Shown: piece after piece, positions 7,474 to 14,503 of the stretch
Layout of the letters: each line of letters opens with the position of its first letter
How positions within the stretch are numbered: the stretch's first letter is position 1
NCBI GenBank assembly: GCA_019422005.1
Contig: JAHZEF010000044.1
Location: forward strand, 1 to 15,749
Source of the DNA: Clostridiales bacterium
Lineage (GTDB): Bacteria > Bacillota > Clostridia > Oscillospirales > Oscillospiraceae
Reading direction: 5' to 3'
Length of the DNA stretch: 15,749 nt
Made by a program: the position numbers and the translations under genes
Notes under the pieces: generated by a model
Databases searched by the model: none
The model's input: the letters and a program-made list of their open reading frames with translations, nothing else
What the model was told of the DNA's origin: nothing

Positions 7474-7631
7474 GCTCCACACCCTTTTTTCGGATTTTGC
7501 AGACTGCCGCCGGGACGCTGCAGAAGGCGCGCTTCCCCGCCGCCGGCTCAGGCGCTGTCCCGCGGGGACGGACGGAGGGCGAGCTCCGGCGGCCATGAAT
7601 TGCTGCCGATGCCATCCTATTCCCGCGGCAC

Positions 7632-7660
7632 TTGTTTTGCGCCGGAAAATCCGGTATGAT
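7632..7660 (+). promoter_or_regulatory. Promoter of ung
   Basis: TTGTTT (7632-7637), a 17-base spacer and TATGAT (7655-7660) lie 45 bases before the ung start codon. They sit in the 232-base divergent gap between the GH18 gene and ung. Confidence 0.6.
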
Positions 7661-7705
7661 GATGGGACAGAGGCTGCCCGCCGGCAGCGGAAGGGGAGGA
7701 TTGGC

Positions 7706-8380
7706 ATGAATTTTGACAAATTGGGCCCCTGGAGAGCGCTGCTGTCCGGGGAACTGGAAAAACCGTATGTCCAGGCTCTGGCCCGGCAGGTAGACGCCGC
7801 TCGGGCTGCCGGCCCGGTTTATCCGCCGGAGGAGGAGCTGTTCCGCGCGTTTTCGCTGACGCCGCCGGAGCAGGTTCGCGCCGTGATTCTGGGGCAGGAC
7901 CCTTATCACGAACCGGGGCAGGCCAACGGCCTGGCCTTCTCGGTTCGCCGCGGAGTGAAACTGCCGCCGTCCCTGCGCAATCTGTTTCAGGAGCTGGAGA
8001 GCGATTTGGGCTGCCCGCCCCCTGCAGACGGGGATCTCTCCGGTTGGGCGGAGCAGGGCGTTCTGCTGCTCAATTCCGTGCTGACCGTGGATGCGGGAAA
8101 GGCCAACAGCCACAAATCGTTTGGCTGGCAGCGCTTTACCGATGCGGCGGTTTCGGCTGTCCGGAAGCTGCCGCAGCCCGTCGCCTTTGTGCTTTGGGGC
8201 GCGCAGGCGCAGAAAAAGGCGGCTGCCGCCGCCGATTCCCCGTATCCGCGCCTGATCCTGCAGGCGCCGCATCCGAGCCCGCTGTCCGCCTACCGCGGGT
8301 TTTTCGGCAGCCGCCCATACTCCCGGATCAACTGCTTCCTGGAGGAGCATGGGGAGCGGCCCATTGATTTTTCCCGCTGA
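7706..8380 (+). CDS. ung: Uracil-DNA glycosylase (family 1)
   Basis: This enzyme removes uracil from DNA and starts base excision repair in the cytoplasm. The 224-residue length is typical of bacterial Ung. Seen: the water-activating motif GQDPYH (63-68, catalytic D65), the LLLN uracil-recognition strand (120-123, N123), and the HPSPLSAYRGF leucine loop (189-199, H189). All key residues are present, so it should be active. ATG 7706 follows AAGGGGAGGA at 5 bases. The frame is open further upstream, but that part runs antisense to the GH18 gene and is not family sequence. It is a single-gene unit with its own promoter and a strong terminator at 8431-8476. Confidence 0.96.
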   Translation: MNFDKLGPWRALLSGELEKPYVQALARQVDAARAAGPVYPPEEELFRAFSLTPPEQVRAVILGQDPYHEPGQANGLAFSVRRGVKLPPSLRNLFQELESDLGCPPPADGDLSGWAEQGVLLLNSVLTVDAGKANSHKSFGWQRFTDAAVSAVRKLPQPVAFVLWGAQAQKKAAAAADSPYPRLILQAPHPSPLSAYRGFFGSRPYSRINCFLEEHGERPIDFSR

Positions 8381-8430
8381 TCCCGGCGCCGGCCGCCCGC
8401 TCCGGAGGACGGCCGGCCGGGAAGAACGCA

Positions 8431-8476
8431 AAACGGGAACCGCCTTTGCGCCTGGGCGCAAAGGCGGTTCCCGTTT
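8431..8476. terminator. Bidirectional terminator between ung and comB
   Basis: A perfect inverted repeat: AAACGGGAACCGCCTTTGCG and two further bases pair with their complement around a 2-base centre, ending in GTTT. It lies between the convergent ung and comB genes. The T run is short (three), but the stem is very stable. A second GC-rich inverted repeat (8391-8420) lies just upstream. Confidence 0.8.
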
Positions 8477-8493
8477 CCTGCTGCGGGACGGCG

Positions 8494-9204
8494 CTATTCC
8501 GGATCGGCCCGCTGCGGGTCGACGCGCACGGTCCGGCGCCGTCCCGACGCATCCGTCCGGATTTCCAGGGCAAAGGGAAAACGGTCCGTCTGCGTGCAGA
8601 GGGCAAAGTCGCGCTCCGGGGCAAACGACTGATCCTCCGGTATAAAAAAGCGCCGGCCCGGCCCCTCCCGCAGCCGCGGGACTGCGGCGGCCACATCATA
8701 CGGCGCTCCTTTCAGCAGGGCGCGGATGTATTCGGCGCAGACCGTATCCTCCTCCGTGGGCCGCAGGTTTTCAAAGCCCATACAGACCAGGCTTACCCGG
8801 TCTGCCCCCAACTGCCGGATATAACGGGCTGTGGCGGCCGCGTTGACCAGGGCGGCCGCCAGAATCCGCCGGGCGTGCCGGGCCGCTGCGATCCCCTGGG
8901 TGCCGGCGCTGGTGGTATGGATCAGCGTGCGGCCCTCCAGGCGGGCGTGCTCCAGCTGTGCGGGGGAGTTGCCGAAGTCAAACCCGGGGGCCATCCGTCC
9001 GCGGCGTTCGCCGGCCAGCAGATAGTCCGGATGGGACCGCTTCATGGCATAGGCCTCCTCCAGGCCGGCAATGGGATAAATGCAGGCCGCGCCGCGGTCG
9101 AAGGCGAAGCATTCCAGCGAATAGGCCCGGAACACGTCGATGATGACGGCAATCCCTTCCGCCCGGGCTGCGCCCGCCGTCAGATGGTCGATGGTAATCT
9201 GCAT
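8494..9204 (-). CDS. comB: 2-phosphosulfolactate phosphatase family protein (ComB)
   Basis: ComB is a Mg2+-dependent acid phosphatase that converts 2-phosphosulfolactate to sulfolactate, known from coenzyme M synthesis in methanogens; homologues occur in many bacteria. Seen in 236 residues: DVFRA (23-27, the family's DVxRA), GER (65-67), GFDFGNSP (74-81), TTSAGT (97-102), and the acidic pair E151/E152-D153. ATG 9204 is preceded by AAGGAG at 5 bases; an in-frame ATG 36 bases upstream lies before that site and overlaps the preceding gene. It is the third gene of an operon, 32 bases after the cysteine-desulfidase-like gene. No comA (phosphosulfolactate synthase) is nearby, so the physiological substrate is not certain. 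Confidence 0.88.
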   Translation of the reverse strand: MQITIDHLTAGAARAEGIAVIIDVFRAYSLECFAFDRGAACIYPIAGLEEAYAMKRSHPDYLLAGERRGRMAPGFDFGNSPAQLEHARLEGRTLIHTTSAGTQGIAAARHARRILAAALVNAAATARYIRQLGADRVSLVCMGFENLRPTEEDTVCAEYIRALLKGAPYDVAAAVPRLREGPGRRFFIPEDQSFAPERDFALCTQTDRFPFALEIRTDASGRRRTVRVDPQRADPE

Positions 9205-9236
9205 GACAGCTCCTTTCCGGAAGTTCCGGCCGGCGT

Positions 9237-10517
9237 TCAATCCACGCAGGACGTCATGATGCCCAGGATTTCCCGGTCGGTTTCCCGCATGCCGTCCCGC
9301 CCCAGCCGGCCGATGTTCCGGATGGTGTTTTCCACGCCGGCGGAGACGATCCCCTCGCCGCCGAAAAATTCCTGGCCCATCCGGAACATGTCATAGCCCA
9401 GGATTCCGGCTTCCACGGCGATGGCGATTTTGGCGGCGCAGGAGGCCTTGGCGCCGTCGCACACAATGCCGGAGGTGATGGCCAGCGTGTTGACCACCGT
9501 GTGCGCCACTTCCCGCAGCCGGCCGCCCCGGAGCCAGGCGATGCCGGCCCCGGCCCCGGCCCCGGCGGAGACCGCCCCGCAGTAGGCCGACAGGCAGCCG
9601 ATGCCGGCCTTGACATGGATGGCGATCAGATTGGCCACGATCAGCGCGCGGTACAGCTCGTCCCGGCTGCTCTGCAGCTCACGGGCATATTCCAGAACCG
9701 GCAGAGAGACCGTCATCCCCTGATTCCCGCTGCCGGAATTGATGACCACCGGCAGCTCACAGCCGTTCATTCTGGCGTCGGAGCCGGCAGCCGCCCGGGC
9801 CTTGGCCCGGTTTTTCACGTCGTTCCCGTATGTCTGCAGCAGCACCTTGCCGATATTGGCGCCATAGCTGTGCCGGAGCCCCTCGTCGGCGATGGCGGAG
9901 TTATAGGCGATCTGCCGGTCCAGGATCGGGCGGAGCGCCTCCAGATCCGCCTGCCCGGCAAATTCGCAGATCCCGGCCACGCTCAGGCACTCGCTGCCGT
10001 CGGGCTGCCCGGCGGCGGCCGGCTCCGATTTGTCCAGCAGCACCCGGCCGTCCTGCTCCAGGTAGACCACCCGGTCATGGGCGTCTGCAATCTGTGCCGC
10101 CGCGCTGCGGCTGCCGCTGAAAACCCGTACCGTAATGCTCAGCAGCCGGCCGTCCTCCGCCTTGCGCACCGTCACCGGAGACCGGGCCAGCCAGTCGCGG
10201 AACGCGGCGACCTGCGGCTCTGTCACACCGGACAGCACCTCCAGCCCCAGGTCTTCCCGGCCGGCTACGATGCCGATGGCTGCGGCGCTTTCCAGCCCCC
10301 GGGCCCCGCCGGTGTTGGGGACAATCACGCTTTTGACATTTTTGATGATGTTGCCGCTGGCAATGACCTCCGCCCGGTCGGGCAGGGCGCCCAGAAGCGC
10401 CCGCGCCCGGGCGGCGCAGTACGCCACGGCGATGGGTTCGGTGCAGCCCATCGCCGGGATCAGTTCCCGGCGCAGGATTTCGGCATACTGCCGGTTCCGC
10501 TGGTCAATTTGTTCCAT
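9237..10517 (-). CDS. cyuA: L-cysteine desulfidase family protein (CyuA/UPF0597)
   Basis: The family includes archaeal and bacterial L-cysteine desulfidases, [4Fe-4S] enzymes that break cysteine into pyruvate, ammonia and sulfide, and is related to iron-sulfur serine dehydratases. Seen in 426 residues: AMGCTEP with C25, SGNIIKNVKSVIVPNTGG (54-71), C308 and C313 around GCLSAYCG, then C353 and C360 in VCDGAKASCAAK. The spacing of C25, C313, C353 and C360 fits the conserved cluster cysteines of the family. A short GGCCCC repeat (9546-9563) encodes the Ala-Gly run SAGAGAGAG, normal for this position. ATG 10517 is preceded by AGGAGG at 6 bases; the upstream in-frame extension overlaps the LOR gene and is rejected. 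It is the middle gene of the LOR-cyuA-comB operon. Serine or another amino acid as substrate cannot be excluded. Confidence 0.87.
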   Translation of the reverse strand: MEQIDQRNRQYAEILRRELIPAMGCTEPIAVAYCAARARALLGALPDRAEVIASGNIIKNVKSVIVPNTGGARGLESAAAIGIVAGREDLGLEVLSGVTEPQVAAFRDWLARSPVTVRKAEDGRLLSITVRVFSGSRSAAAQIADAHDRVVYLEQDGRVLLDKSEPAAAGQPDGSECLSVAGICEFAGQADLEALRPILDRQIAYNSAIADEGLRHSYGANIGKVLLQTYGNDVKNRAKARAAAGSDARMNGCELPVVINSGSGNQGMTVSLPVLEYARELQSSRDELYRALIVANLIAIHVKAGIGCLSAYCGAVSAGAGAGAGIAWLRGGRLREVAHTVVNTLAITSGIVCDGAKASCAAKIAIAVEAGILGYDMFRMGQEFFGGEGIVSAGVENTIRNIGRLGRDGMRETDREILGIMTSCVD

Positions 10518-10554
10518 GAGAATCCTCCTTCTTCCGGTTTTCGGCGCTGTGGAT

Positions 10555-11025
10555 TCAGCCGGCCGAGCATTTTGCGGCGTCAATTGCCAGCGCGATCATC
10601 AGCACGTAGACTGCGTCGGCAGGGTTTGCCACATCCAGAACATAGGTATCCGTCATCCGCAGCAGCTCCTTGGAGATGACGGCGACCTCCCGGCCTGCGC
10701 CGTCCGTGATGGTGTAATCCCATTCCAGAAAGCTGCCGTCCACCTGCCAGCCGCGGCAATCCAGCCGGAAGGAGGGGCGAAACAGCGTGAATTCCTTTCG
10801 GATCTCGCCGACCTCCTGCCCGTCGAGGCAGATCAGAAACCGCGGGAGCAGCGTCAGTACCTCCTCGCGGACCATGCCGATTTCCCGGCCGGCTGCGTCA
10901 AAGATGATCAGTTTGTGGCCCCAGGCCAGCTTCCCTTCCACGGTATAGACGGTTTCCCCGGCTTCGTTGTAGATGTCGTAGCTGTCCAGCCAGGAAAAGA
11001 AGCGCTGCTTGAATAATAATTTCAT
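10555..11025 (-). CDS. LURP-one-related (LOR/tubby-like) family protein
   Basis: A 156-residue protein of the LURP-one-related fold, structurally akin to tubby and phospholipid scramblase domains. Seen: the N-terminal MKLLFKQRFFSWLDSYDIYN stretch typical of bacterial members, alternating strand-like units (YTVEGK, IIFDAAGREIG, ICLDGQEVGEIRKE, YTITDGAGREVAVISKE), and a C-terminal hydrophobic helix (about 139-151, YVLMIALAIDA). Function in bacteria is not established; lipid binding has been proposed for related folds. ATG 11025 follows GGGAGG at 5 bases; an ATG 18 bases upstream lies before that site. It is the first gene of a three-gene operon, 37 bases before the cysteine-desulfidase-like gene, behind a structured leader and a good promoter. 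Confidence 0.8.
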   Translation of the reverse strand: MKLLFKQRFFSWLDSYDIYNEAGETVYTVEGKLAWGHKLIIFDAAGREIGMVREEVLTLLPRFLICLDGQEVGEIRKEFTLFRPSFRLDCRGWQVDGSFLEWDYTITDGAGREVAVISKELLRMTDTYVLDVANPADAVYVLMIALAIDAAKCSAG

Positions 11026-11057
11026 CCTGTCCTCCCGGATCAACAGAAATTGGAGCC

Positions 11058-11113
11058 GGCGGAAGCGGCCCGCCGCTTCCGCCCGTTCCGAACCGCCTGG
11101 GCGGCAGGCGGTT
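11058..11113 (-). promoter_or_regulatory. Two-hairpin leader of the LOR operon
   Basis: The predicted transcript starts near 11120 and would first form a hairpin at 11113-11091 (AACCGCCT/AGGCGGTT) and then a 12-bp perfect hairpin at 11083-11058 (GGCGGAAGCGGC and its complement around 2 bases). The ribosome binding site follows about 25 bases later. No U tract follows either stem on this strand, so a simple attenuator is not obvious. On the plus strand the first hairpin is followed by TTTTG. No known riboswitch class was recognised. Confidence 0.5.
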
Positions 11114-11126
11114 TTGTCCTGCTTCT

Positions 11127-11155
11127 ATCATACATCCGATCGGGGCGGGCTTCAA
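11127..11155 (-). promoter_or_regulatory. Promoter of the LOR-cyuA-comB operon
   Basis: On the minus strand TTGAAG (11155-11150), a 17-base spacer and TATGAT (11132-11127). This is a good sigma-A match about 100 bases before the LOR start codon. Confidence 0.65.
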
Positions 11156-11191
11156 GGCCTGTTTTCCGCACGCGCAGCTGCGGCGGCCGGT

Positions 11192-11219
11192 TTGCATTCT
11201 GCAGAAACTGTGCTATAAT
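11192..11219 (+). promoter_or_regulatory. Promoter of cls
   Basis: TTGCAT (11192-11197), 16 bases, then a perfect TATAAT (11214-11219) preceded by TGC (extended -10). Transcription would begin near 11226, about 40 bases before the GTG start. A small CCCG/CGGG hairpin lies between promoter and ribosome binding site. Confidence 0.8.
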
Positions 11220-11266
11220 GACATATCATACTCCCGCATGACGGGACGGGGAGGGAGGGGCGCGCT

Positions 11267-12802
11267 GTGAAAAACTATACCAAGCTGCTGTTTCAGCGGG
11301 TTGTGGTAGTGTCTTTCTGCATTGCGATCCAGGCGGTATTTCTGATTCTGGGAATCGGCGTGCTCTCCGGGTATTACCGATGGTTTTCCATTGTAATGGA
11401 AGTGCTCTCCTGGATGGCGGTGATCGTCATTGTTTCCAACCGGACGGATCCCGGCTATAAGATTGCCTGGATTATCCCGCTCCTGGCGTTTCCGGTATTC
11501 GGCATCCTGTTTTATCTGCTGTTCGGCGGAAACCGGCTGTCCCGCCGGCTGAAAAAGAAAATGCATGCGGTGGAACAGATCCATCGCGACAATCTGAGCC
11601 AGGACGTGGGCGTCCTCCGGCGGGAGGCGGCGCTGAGCGTCGACGCGGCGCTGCAGTCCAACTATCTTGCCGGCATCGCCTGTTGCCCGGTCTGTGAGAA
11701 TACGGAGACCACGTATTACGGCTCCGGCGAAGCGGCGTTCGGGGATATGCTGGAGGCGATCTCCAGGGCGGAGCGCTATATTTTCCTGGAATATTTCATC
11801 ATCCATACCGGAAGGATGTGGGATGAGATCCTGAAGCTGCTGCGGAAAAAGGCGGCGGCCGGCGTGGACGTCCGGGTGATTTACGACGACTTCGGGTGCA
11901 TCACCACGCTGCCCGGCGGCTACTATAAAAAGCTGGAGGCGGTGGGGATCAGGGCCTGCGCCTTCAACCCGTACGTTCCGGTGCTGTCCTCCCGGCTGAA
12001 CAACCGCGACCACCGCAAGTTCCTCATTGTGGACGGCGAAGTGGGATTTACCGGCGGGGTGAATCTGGCCGACGAGTATATCAATGAGGTCCGGCGGTTC
12101 GGCTACTGGAAGGACTGCGTGATCCGGCTGCGGGGCGAAGCCGTGTGGCCGATGACGGTGATGTTCCTTTCCATGTGGGCCCACATCCGCGGCTGGAATG
12201 AGACGGTTTCCTTTTATAAGCCGGAGCGGCCGCCGCGGGTCAGCAATATGCCCCACGGCTTTGTGCAGCCTTTTTCCGACAGCCCGCTGGACGGGGAGAG
12301 CGTCGGCGATACGGTATTTTTCAACCTGATCACCAAGGCGCGCCGGTCGGTCTATATCATGACGCCCTATCTGGTAATCAGCGACAAGATGATTTCCGCG
12401 TTGTCGGTGGCGGCCAAAAACGGTGTGGATGTCCGGATCATCACGCCGGGGATCCCGGACAAGGCCTATGTGTTTGCAGTGACCCGGGCGCACTATGCCG
12501 ACCTGATCTCTCAGGGCGTACAGATTTACGAATTTACGCCGGGCTTCCTTCACTCCAAGGTGTTCTGCGTGGACGGGGAGTACGCTGTGGTGGGGACGGT
12601 CAACTTTGACTTCCGCAGCCTGTACCTGCACTTTGAGGACGGCGTCTGGCTGTATCGGGCGGATTGTGTGGAGCAGGTGGCCCAGGATTTTGAGAAGACG
12701 TTCCCGGTCTGCCACCGCGTCTCGCTGGCCGAATGCAGGTCGCGGCCGCTGCTCCGCAGGCTGGGCGGCGCGTTCCTGCGGCTGTTCTCTCCGCTGATGT
12801 AA
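11267..12802 (+). CDS. cls: Cardiolipin synthase (phospholipase D family)
   Basis: This enzyme joins two phosphatidylglycerols into cardiolipin and glycerol at the cytoplasmic membrane. The 511-residue length is typical of the Firmicutes form. Seen: N-terminal hydrophobic segments (about 11-34, 40-57 and 65-87), then two phospholipase D HKD motifs: H249-x-K251...D256 in HRKFLIVDGEVGFTGG, and H429-S-K431...D436 in HSKVFCVDGEYAVVGTVNFD. Both catalytic His/Lys pairs are intact. The start is GTG 11267: a GGGAGGG site lies about 9 bases upstream, and the only nearby ATG (11239) runs into a stop. It is transcribed alone, divergently from the LOR operon, and ends at the terminator 12884-12919. Confidence 0.95.
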   Translation: MKNYTKLLFQRVVVVSFCIAIQAVFLILGIGVLSGYYRWFSIVMEVLSWMAVIVIVSNRTDPGYKIAWIIPLLAFPVFGILFYLLFGGNRLSRRLKKKMHAVEQIHRDNLSQDVGVLRREAALSVDAALQSNYLAGIACCPVCENTETTYYGSGEAAFGDMLEAISRAERYIFLEYFIIHTGRMWDEILKLLRKKAAAGVDVRVIYDDFGCITTLPGGYYKKLEAVGIRACAFNPYVPVLSSRLNNRDHRKFLIVDGEVGFTGGVNLADEYINEVRRFGYWKDCVIRLRGEAVWPMTVMFLSMWAHIRGWNETVSFYKPERPPRVSNMPHGFVQPFSDSPLDGESVGDTVFFNLITKARRSVYIMTPYLVISDKMISALSVAAKNGVDVRIITPGIPDKAYVFAVTRAHYADLISQGVQIYEFTPGFLHSKVFCVDGEYAVVGTVNFDFRSLYLHFEDGVWLYRADCVEQVAQDFEKTFPVCHRVSLAECRSRPLLRRLGGAFLRLFSPLM

Positions 12803-12829
12803 GCTCTGCGGACGGATCTGCCGCGCCGG

Positions 12830-12857
12830 CCCATCCGTGCCCGCCCATCCGTGCCCG
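12830..12857. repeat. Perfect tandem duplication of 14 bases
   Basis: CCCATCCGTGCCCG occurs twice back to back in the region downstream of cls. It probably arose by replication slippage; no function is apparent. Confidence 0.8.
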
Positions 12858-12883
12858 CATGCCCTTTTGATGATTCCCGCGGC

Positions 12884-12919
12884 AAACACAGCCGGGCCGG
12901 TCACGGCCCGGCTGTGTTT
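12884..12919. terminator. Terminator downstream of cls
   Basis: A perfect 16-bp stem, AAACACAGCCGGGCCG with its complement, around a GTCA loop, ending in GTGTTT. It lies 82 bases after the cls stop codon. The T run is short, but the stem is strong, and the AAA/TTT flanks make it usable on either strand. Confidence 0.75.
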
Positions 12920-13039
12920 CGGGCAGCCCCGCGATTGCCGGGAGGTCTGCCCCGCGCCGCTGCGGCCCCGGTGAGCGGGCGCGCCGCGGGGGCTGCAGGC
13001 GGTTCGCCCCCCGAATTGTCCCGCAGGCTCCGCCGACCG

Positions 13040-13074
13040 AAAAAACAGCCGCGCCCCGGGGGGACGCGGCTGTT
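13040..13074 (-). terminator. Minus-strand intrinsic terminator with U6 tract
   Basis: On the minus strand AACAGCCGCG, a GC-rich loop, and CGCGGCTGTT form a 10-bp stem followed by six U (plus-strand A 13040-13045). The nearest gene it could serve is the cytidylate-kinase-like gene ending at 13448. That would leave an unusually long 3' region of about 370 bases, so it may instead end an unannotated minus-strand transcript. Confidence 0.75.
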
Positions 13075-13447
13075 GGAAATACGGGCGGAAAGGGATGCGG
13101 GATCTCAAAAAAAGGGACCTTCTTTACGAATCACACATCAACAAACTTTGCGGCCCTGCCGGGGGAACAGTACGGACATAAACTTTGTGAATTTACAGGA
13201 CGAATTCATAATCAAAACGACACGAACAAACAGAACAGGTTGCTTCAACGGGTTCCGTCGGGGTGGGAAACCGGGGCAAAGGTAAGCGAATGGAAAACGT
13301 GGCCCGGCAGACCGCGCGGCCAGGAGGGCCGCGGCGGAAAGCGCTTCCGTCCCGAAACAGCCGGCTGGCAGATTTCTGGAAAACAGGGAATCGCAACGGA
13401 TAGACTGAAATACACAAAAACGAGCAATCAGCCGGGAAAGAAGACGG
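13075..13447. other. Gap without a recognisable gene
   Basis: Together with 12803-13074 this forms a 645-base gene-poor stretch. Short open frames exist on both strands (for example 13193-13417 minus and 13240-13509 plus). None has a convincing start with a ribosome binding site or a recognised domain, and they change frame relative to the neighbouring gene. The part from about 13110 to 13230 is AT-rich. It contains AAACTTTG twice (13143-13150 and 13180-13187 region) and a possible plus-strand promoter, TTGTGA (13185-13190), 16 bases, CATAAT (13207-13212). A GCGGCC/GGCCGC hairpin lies near 13317-13333. A small RNA is possible but not shown. Confidence 0.35.
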
Positions 13448-14047
13448 TCAGCCGCCCTCCAGCTGGCGGACAGCGTTGGCAAGCAGCGCCGCAGCGCCGT
13501 CCAGCGTGAACTGGCCCGCATCCACACAGAGGTGATAGTTGGCTGCGTCGCCCCATTTGCGCTGGGTAAAGAAGTTGTAATATTCCGCCCGCATTTTGTC
13601 TTGCTTTCGTATGGTTTTGTCGGCCAGCTCTTCGGGGATCCCGTAATAGGTGGCCAGACGCTTGTGACGGACTTCACCGGATGCAGTGATAAAGACGTTC
13701 AGGCAGTCGCTTCGCTCCTGCAGCACATAATCCGCGCACCGGCCAACGATGACACAATCGCCGCGCTCCGCCACACGGCGGATGACGTCGAACTGGGCAA
13801 ACGCCAGTTTCTGGTTCAAGGGCAGGGCGTCGGTCACGGGAAGGGTCGCATATAGATACGTGCTGTAGAGGAGAGAACCTGCCGGCTTTTCATCGAAATG
13901 CTGCACGACGTCTTCGTGCATACCACTCTCCTTTGCTGCAATTTTCAGCAGTTCCCGGTCATAAAACCGATAACCGAGCAGCTTGGCGAGCTTTTCGCCC
14001 ACCAGACGACCTCCGGAGCCGTATTTCCGGTCGATGGTTACGATCAA
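13448..14047 (-). CDS. Cytidylate kinase-like family protein
   Basis: A P-loop nucleoside monophosphate kinase-like protein of the family separate from classical Cmk but built on the same fold. Seen: IVTIDRKYGSGGRLVGEKLA at the N-terminus (Walker-A-like GSGGR 10-14), FYDRELL (28-34), VIVGRCADYVL (99-109), and a lid-like basic stretch DKTIRKQDKMRAEYY (143-157). The substrate is not known for this family. I place the start at TTG 14047, giving 199 residues: AAAGGGGGG lies 8 bases upstream and the protein then begins exactly where relatives begin. The in-frame ATG at 14092 lies upstream of the predicted transcription start, between the -10 and -35 boxes, so it cannot be used from that promoter. 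The gene has a good promoter of its own and probably a long 3' region. Confidence 0.85.
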   Translation of the reverse strand: MIVTIDRKYGSGGRLVGEKLAKLLGYRFYDRELLKIAAKESGMHEDVVQHFDEKPAGSLLYSTYLYATLPVTDALPLNQKLAFAQFDVIRRVAERGDCVIVGRCADYVLQERSDCLNVFITASGEVRHKRLATYYGIPEELADKTIRKQDKMRAEYYNFFTQRKWGDAANYHLCVDAGQFTLDGAAALLANAVRQLEGG

Positions 14048-14072
14048 ATGGCGTTCCCCCCTTTGCACCTCT

Positions 14073-14101
14073 ATTATAAACCTCGTGTGCATCTATTACA
14101 A
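14073..14101 (-). promoter_or_regulatory. Promoter of the cytidylate-kinase-like gene
   Basis: On the minus strand TTGTAA (14101-14096), 17 bases, and a perfect TATAAT (14078-14073). Transcription starts near 14066, about 19 bases before TTG 14047. This decides against the ATG at 14092. Confidence 0.8.
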
Positions 14102-14154
14102 GAAGAAAAATGTCTGAAAATAAAATATGTTAATTCTGCACAAAAATAAGGGAG

Positions 14155-14175
14155 AAAATTCCTGCGAACGGCAGG
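14155..14175 (-). terminator. Weak terminator after azlD
   Basis: On the minus strand CCTGC, a 5-base loop and GCAGG are followed by AATTTT and further T-rich sequence. The stem is short, so efficiency is uncertain. It lies 23 bases after the azlD stop codon. Confidence 0.4.
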
Positions 14176-14197
14176 CGGATTCGGTGAAATCCGGGCG

Positions 14198-14503
14198 TCA
14201 GAGCACGAGTTCCGTCAGAAATACCACGCCGCAGCAGATGGCGGCCACCGGAAGCAGGCCGGCGCCCAGCCAGGCTGCCGCCGCGCCGGCAGCCAGGGCC
14301 AGCGCACCGGCCAGGGGCGTCCGGGTGGCTTCGAGGATGGCCGGAAAGGTCATGACCGCCAGGGTGACATAGGGGACATAGTAGAGGAAGGAGCGCAGGA
14401 AACGGCTGCGGATGGGCCTGCGGATCAGGGTCAGGGGCAGGGCGCGGACGGCGTAGGTCACGGCGGCCATAATCAGAAGATACAGAGCTGTGGAACGGGT
14501 CAC
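14198..14503 (-). CDS. azlD: AzlD branched-chain amino acid transport subunit
   Basis: The small membrane partner of AzlC; the pair exports branched-chain amino acids (and the analogue azaleucine) in Bacillus. The 101 residues hold about four hydrophobic helices. The family-typical start LYLLIMAAVTYAVRALPLTL and the segment FLYYVPYVTLAVMTFPAIL are visible. The start is GTG 14503, whose GTGA overlaps the azlC stop codon, with AGGAGG about 8 bases upstream inside azlC. The overlap implies translational coupling. Length and context fit the family well. Confidence 0.92.
   Translation of the reverse strand: MTRSTALYLLIMAAVTYAVRALPLTLIRRPIRSRFLRSFLYYVPYVTLAVMTFPAILEATRTPLAGALALAAGAAAAWLGAGLLPVAAICCGVVFLTELVL

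Noticed and set aside
7474..7719. N-terminal 82-residue extension of the GH18 protein
   Set aside because: It is Arg/Ser-rich, overlaps the ung start and promoter, and has no signal peptide or similarity; LysM1 begins right after ATG 7473.
9544..9566. GGCCCC hexamer repeat as a possible phase-variation tract
   Set aside because: It encodes an Ala-Gly run that is normal for the family at this position. A six-base unit would not shift the frame, and only three copies are present.
9501..10679. Plus-strand 392-codon frame opposite the cysteine-desulfidase-like gene
   Set aside because: The minus-strand protein keeps its cluster cysteines and an AGGAGG site; the plus frame has low-complexity composition only.
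11213..13108. A 631-codon minus-strand frame covering cls
   Set aside because: It is antisense to a cardiolipin synthase with both catalytic HKD motifs and runs through the cls terminator and promoter; no ribosome site or domain was seen.
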